A stretch of 64,000 nucleotides of DNA from a virus. The stretch covers positions 31,042 through 95,041 of IMG/VR virus record IMGVR_UViG_3300022752_000038. The stretch is one strand, 5' to 3'. A program made the translations under genes and the position numbers. Each line of letters starts with the position of its first letter. Within the stretch, counting starts at the first letter, position 1. Below the pieces are notes generated by a model. The model was not told where the DNA came from and did not search any database. It worked only from the letters and a program-made list of their open reading frames with translations. Below are positions 61,413 to 64,000 of this stretch, piece after piece.

Positions 61413-61553
61413 ATATAGTAAGTATAAACCAAAGGTTTGGAACGTATGCCGAATCTAGGAACGGTTGGGGCTCGAATACCGTTTTGGACCGAGAGCTGAC
61501 TAATTAGGAGTCGCGACCTATTAACGACAAAATAATGGTTACTTACTGTATAT
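61413..61553 (+). ncRNA. Putative structured RNA closed by a long 5'-3' stem
   Basis: The predicted transcript start (61413) begins a stem ATATA + GTAAGTA + ACC (61413-61430, TAA bulge) that pairs with GGT + TACTTAC + TATAT (61537-61553, TG bulge), 15 bp in all. The 3' end abuts tRNA-Leu at 61554, where RNase P would cut. Inside are hairpins AACGGT/ACCGTT (61460-61483) and GACT/AGTC (61498-61512). No open frame of note is present. It is not a tRNA or tmRNA by eye. Class unknown. Confidence 0.6.
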
Positions 61554-61639
61554 GCCCAGGTGGCGAAATAGGTAGACGCAAGGGACTTAAAATCCCTCGG
61601 ACAGAAATGGCTGTGCCGGTTCGAGTCCGGCCCTGGGTA
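61554..61639 (+). tRNA. tRNA-Leu (UAA)
   Basis: The 86-base sequence folds as a class II tRNA: acceptor GCCCAGG with CCTGGGT (one G-U pair), anticodon stem AGGGA/TCCCT around loop CTTAAAA (anticodon TAA), a long variable arm, and T arm GCCGG-TTCGAGT-CCGGC. The CCA end is not encoded. UUA is a heavily used codon in this AT-rich window. Confidence 0.93.
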
Positions 61640-61651
61640 CTTTTTTTATAT

Positions 61652-61726
61652 GGCGGGGTGGACTGGAGGTGGTTCCAGCTTGGTCTCATAAGCCAAATGA
61701 CGTAGGTTCGACTCCTACCCCCGCAA
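61652..61726 (+). tRNA. tRNA with CAT anticodon (Met or Ile2), unusual D arm
   Basis: The anticodon stem TTGGT/GCCAA holds loop CTCATAA (CAT). The T arm GTAGG-TTCGACT-CCTAC is normal. The acceptor pairs GCGGGG with CCCCGC but position 1-72 is G and A, a mismatch that recalls initiator tRNA. The D stem CTGG/CCAG leaves four, not two, bases after the acceptor. The three GC pairs of initiators are absent. CCA is not encoded. Confidence 0.85.
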
Positions 61727-61733
61727 CTAATAT

Positions 61734-61749
61734 GTAGGCGTTCTTTGAC
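61734..61749 (+). repeat. Left arm of a 16-base inverted repeat
   Basis: GTAGGCGTTCTTTGAC, complementary to GTCAAAGAATGCCTAC at 62199-62214 with one mismatch in DNA that becomes a G-U pair in RNA. It flanks the 61770 gene. Confidence 0.8.
61739..61748 (+). promoter_or_regulatory. boxA-like antitermination element
   Basis: CGTTCTTTGA fits the rrn-type boxA consensus (YGYTCTTTRA) that binds NusB and S10. It lies directly after the tRNAs and before the coiled-coil gene. A complement lies at 62199-62214. Confidence 0.5.
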
Positions 61750-61769
61750 ATTTCAAAAAGGATAAAATT

Positions 61770-62186
61770 ATGGAAACAATGTATTTTGTTTTAGGTATGC
61801 TCTCGATCATCGCTGCAGCGATTGTAAGCGTATTGGTTTGGGGTATAGTTAAGATTAACAAACAACAACAAAGTCTTAATGACATAAATCGTCAATTGGA
61901 AACACAATCTCGTGAACTTAACGAAAGATTCATTGAAATGCATCGTGATATGGATCAACGAAGTAGCTGGATTCATCAACGAATAGATGAATACCATGCT
62001 AAACTACACGATCGCATAGACCGAGAAAGTGCAGAGGTTAATAGACGAATAGAGGAAGATGATGCTAACGCATCTCGTGAGTATGAACGAATTTATAATG
62101 AGATAGCCGAGGCTCGTTCGTATACGGATTCACGTATAGATAAAGTATTAAGCACAACCGGTGCTAAACAAGTAATTAAAGGATAA
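61770..62186 (+). CDS. Membrane-anchored coiled-coil protein (138 aa)
   Basis: One N-terminal membrane span (GMLSIIAAAIVSVLVWGIV) is followed by a charged coiled coil through to the end (RQLETQSRELNERF, IHQRIDEYHAKLHDRIDRES). It looks like a membrane-tethered helical rod of the kind often found near lysis or superinfection genes. Function unknown. AAAAAGGATAAA precedes the ATG. Confidence 0.6.
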   Translation: METMYFVLGMLSIIAAAIVSVLVWGIVKINKQQQSLNDINRQLETQSRELNERFIEMHRDMDQRSSWIHQRIDEYHAKLHDRIDRESAEVNRRIEEDDANASREYERIYNEIAEARSYTDSRIDKVLSTTGAKQVIKG

Positions 62187-62198
62187 TAAACATTAACC

Positions 62199-62214
62199 GT
62201 CAAAGAATGCCTAC
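62199..62214 (+). repeat. Right arm of the 16-base inverted repeat, over the lysis gene start
   Basis: GTCAAAGAATGCCTAC pairs with 61734-61749. It includes the ATG at 62207, the first start candidate of the transglycosylase gene. Confidence 0.8.
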
Positions 62215-62725
62215 TTCTTTTAAAAATAAACATATGAAAACACTTTTAACAATTTTTAGTGCAGTACTGGCTTATATAGTCATCACTGCGTTCTATGTAG
62301 AAACGGAGCCGAAGAAATGTATTCCATCTGAACGAATGTTTGAATCTATTATACAATATGCTGATACATTCGATATTCCATTATGGCTAGCATTTAATGT
62401 CGCAGCTTTAGAAAGTGATTATCGTGGTCCGTTAGATTCTGCATATAAGCATAATGTAGTCTCGCGAGCAGGCGCAGTAGGACCGATGCAGATCATGCCA
62501 CAATATGCTACATGGTTTGCCGGATTTGAAGTCGGCCGACAAGAACTTAAAGATAGTATTGAGCTTAATGTATGGCTAAGTATGAAGATATTGAGATACC
62601 TGTACGATAAATATCATGACTGGACTAAAGTATTGGGCGCTTATAATACAGGTAAACCTATCAAAAACAAATACGCTGTTCGTGGAAGCGACCCAATGTG
62701 GCATCGTCGTAGATGGATAGTTTAA
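62207..62725 (+). CDS. Lytic transglycosylase (SLT-like) with N-terminal membrane segment (172 aa)
   Basis: A hydrophobic N-terminus (LLTIFSAVLAYIVITAFYV) acts as a signal or anchor. The catalytic domain carries FNVAALESDYRGPL (catalytic Glu), RAGAVGPMQIMPQYA and KVLGAYNTGKP, the SLT pattern that cleaves peptidoglycan. It is a likely endolysin or spanin-associated lysis protein. The start is not sure: ATG 62207 lies in an inverted repeat; ATG 62234 would give a shorter form. No holin is recognised next to it. Confidence 0.8.
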   Translation: MPTSFKNKHMKTLLTIFSAVLAYIVITAFYVETEPKKCIPSERMFESIIQYADTFDIPLWLAFNVAALESDYRGPLDSAYKHNVVSRAGAVGPMQIMPQYATWFAGFEVGRQELKDSIELNVWLSMKILRYLYDKYHDWTKVLGAYNTGKPIKNKYAVRGSDPMWHRRRWIV

Positions 62726-62742
62726 TAAAATAATATAAATTT

Positions 62743-63270
62743 ATGATACTTTTATTCCGTTACTATTTTTATCCAGTGCGCCAATTCGTATATCGAATTA
62801 AAAATGTATGGCGATGGTTGCCTATTATCTGGAAAGATAAAGATTATGATCATCATTTCATCAGTGAAATTCTAATCAAGAAACTTGAGCATACTCGTGA
62901 TTTCTTTTTGTCTGATGATACACATATTGCCGAAGCCTCGCAAGTTGCTGCTCAGATTCAAGAAGCAATTGATCGTCTCCATATGACTCGAGACAGCTGG
63001 GAATTTTATGAAGACCCGGCTATGGAACAACTTGAACAAAAATGGGGCAAAACAACATTTGAACACATACCCTACCAACATACAAAAGATGGTAAAGTAC
63101 TTAGTTATGAATTAAAATCAAAAACCGAAAAAGTAATTACAGAGGAAGATGAAAAACAGTACAAGGAAGAGTTCCGTAAAACACTCAAAGATGTTAGGAA
63201 AAAATACATTAAAGACAAAATCGCAGCGTATGAGTTTATTGGACGAAACATGGACACTTGGTGGGACTAA
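62743..63270 (+). CDS. Conserved phage protein (175 aa)
   Basis: WRWLPIIWKDKDYDHHFISE and EILIKKLEHTRDFFL recall a family of marine phage proteins of unknown role; it has basic and aromatic N-terminal and charged helical C-terminal parts. The end overlaps the next gene by 41 bases. Confidence 0.5.
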   Translation: MILLFRYYFYPVRQFVYRIKNVWRWLPIIWKDKDYDHHFISEILIKKLEHTRDFFLSDDTHIAEASQVAAQIQEAIDRLHMTRDSWEFYEDPAMEQLEQKWGKTTFEHIPYQHTKDGKVLSYELKSKTEKVITEEDEKQYKEEFRKTLKDVRKKYIKDKIAAYEFIGRNMDTWWD

Positions 63271-63619
63271 GTTTTATTGGTTTCGTAAACGTATCCTAAA
63301 AAAAATAACTTCATGGTGGGAACGTGTTACAGGGTTCAATCCATATAACGTTCAACCTCATGGACTATGTCCTGTACAAGCCGATGGATTTACCAAGGAC
63401 GGTAAATGGTATTATTTTCGATCACGCGGCACGACGGCTAGTATAGTTATATGTGAATCAGAAGAAGCATATACGGAATGGCCCGATGTCGAGTTTGCTT
63501 TTGATAGACAACTAACATACGGATATAGCTTCGAAGCTGGATATTTACCGAGGGCAGACGCTATTCGGTTGGCAACTATTTGGCTTAACGAGTATTATGA
63601 AGAAACAGACCAAATCTAA
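63230..63619 (+). CDS. Unknown conserved protein (129 aa)
   Basis: ATG 63230 (MSLLDETWTLGGTKFYWFRK) is preferred to an upstream start within the previous gene. DGFTKDGKWYYFRSRGTTAS and ICESEEAYTEWPDVEF suggest a compact beta-rich domain. It overlaps neighbours on both sides. Function unknown. Confidence 0.5.
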   Translation: MSLLDETWTLGGTKFYWFRKRILKKITSWWERVTGFNPYNVQPHGLCPVQADGFTKDGKWYYFRSRGTTASIVICESEEAYTEWPDVEFAFDRQLTYGYSFEAGYLPRADAIRLATIWLNEYYEETDQI

Positions 63620-63824
63620 AATAAAAAAAATGAGTAATCTTGTATTAGGATTAGTACTAGCTGGGACGGCAGTACTAATATTTTTATCGTTTTATAATTT
63701 ATATTGTCAAATAAAAAAGATGGACCGTCAAGTACATGAATATACAGGTACAGCAGATGAACCCAATGACAACAAACAAGTAACAAGTGTACCCGAAAAA
63801 CAAATTGAAGATTTAGAAAAATAA
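63597..63824 (+). CDS. Small membrane protein (75 aa)
   Basis: A basic N-terminus (MKKQTKSKIKKMSN) leads to one span, LVLGLVLAGTAVLIFLSFYN, then a polar acidic end. It starts within the previous gene. It may be a holin-like or anchored protein but nothing more can be said. Confidence 0.5.
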   Translation: MKKQTKSKIKKMSNLVLGLVLAGTAVLIFLSFYNLYCQIKKMDRQVHEYTGTADEPNDNKQVTSVPEKQIEDLEK

Positions 63825-63827
63825 ATT

Positions 63828-64000
63828 ATGGAAAAAACATTTACAAAAGTTACTGAAGAGAAATTAAACGCTATGACTTGCAAGCATTATGGTGCTGGTA
63901 AGGAATTACAAATTGATGATGTGATTTGTAGTGGATTCACAATTAATTATGCAAATCTTTATGGTACACCACCATCTGAATATCGTTCGGATGAAATATC
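63828..64000 (+). CDS. Partial unknown protein at the window edge
   Basis: A frame from ATG 63828 (MEKTFTKVTEEKLNAMTCKH) stays open to the window end. It reads TCKHYGAGKELQIDDVICSG. It follows the previous stop by three bases. The product cannot be named from 57 residues. Confidence 0.4.
   Translation, partial: MEKTFTKVTEEKLNAMTCKHYGAGKELQIDDVICSGFTINYANLYGTPPSEYRSDEI

Noticed and set aside
61640-61648. T-run after tRNA-Leu as terminator
   Set aside because: A second tRNA and a boxA-like site follow directly, so read-through is more likely.

Overview
The window is one dense, AT-rich block in which every supported gene lies on the + strand, mostly with 1-14 base overlaps. It looks like part of the genome of a large lytic tailed phage whose replication genes are T4-type: gp32, UvsX, RNase H-type 5' nuclease, gp41 helicase, family B polymerase gp43, clamp gp45 and clamp loader gp44/gp62. 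There is no rRNA, integrase, transposase or CRISPR array. The host cannot be named. A small DUF5522-like cysteine-rich protein and a B12-dependent reductase are compatible with an environmental, possibly Bacteroidota, host, but that is inference.

Layout. 1-6808: tail genes (end of the tape measure, baseplate proteins, LysM/X-like protein, gpD-like hub, a structural protein). 6848-11599: a compact family A DNA polymerase, a ferritin and three unknown proteins. 11729-18038: gp32, UvsX, RNase H, gp41 and a class II ribonucleotide reductase. 18065-35003: nucleotide, DNA-modification and chaperone genes: QueD, QueE, FolE, HPRT, family B polymerase, a glycosyltransferase fused by overlap to a DpdA-like transglycosylase, clamp, dUTPase, clamp loader, GroES and a full-length GroEL, plus two nuclease or nucleotide-binding proteins. 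35047-52547: a 17.5 kb glycan island with about ten glycosyltransferase-like proteins, four sugar epimerase or dehydratase-like proteins, two methyltransferases and a deacetylase. 52544-59796: a cluster of small proteins and enzymes (Fe/Mn superoxide dismutase, HAD phosphatase, GNAT-like proteins, papain-like cysteine enzyme). 59834-64000: ClpS-like adaptor, HTH/HNH-like protein, a probable structured RNA, two tRNAs, a boxA-like site, and a lysis-type transglycosylase.

How the parts fit. Two promoter-like motifs recur. One is TTGGATT plus CTTATAATTAAG with a fixed 19-base offset; in seven cases its -10 box ends 5-6 bases before a start codon, which predicts leaderless mRNAs. The other is ATATTTAT, found just upstream of structural genes, the glycan island and the packaged-protein candidates; it is probably the late promoter, although its reverse complement resembles the T4 late promoter.

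The most interesting observations are: (1) several late enzymes, including the superoxide dismutase, begin with a short M-x-x-LK-x-(I/L)-(I/L)-x-E peptide like T4 capsid-targeting sequences, suggesting a set of proteins packaged in the head and injected; (2) a ~141-base RNA that starts at a predicted transcription start, ends at the 5' end of tRNA-Leu, and closes on itself with a 15-bp stem; (3) a 7-deazaguanine DNA modification pathway translationally coupled to a glycosyltransferase; (4) a boxA-like element whose 16-base complement covers the start of the lysis gene. Gene functions are assigned from motifs read by eye; no database search was run.
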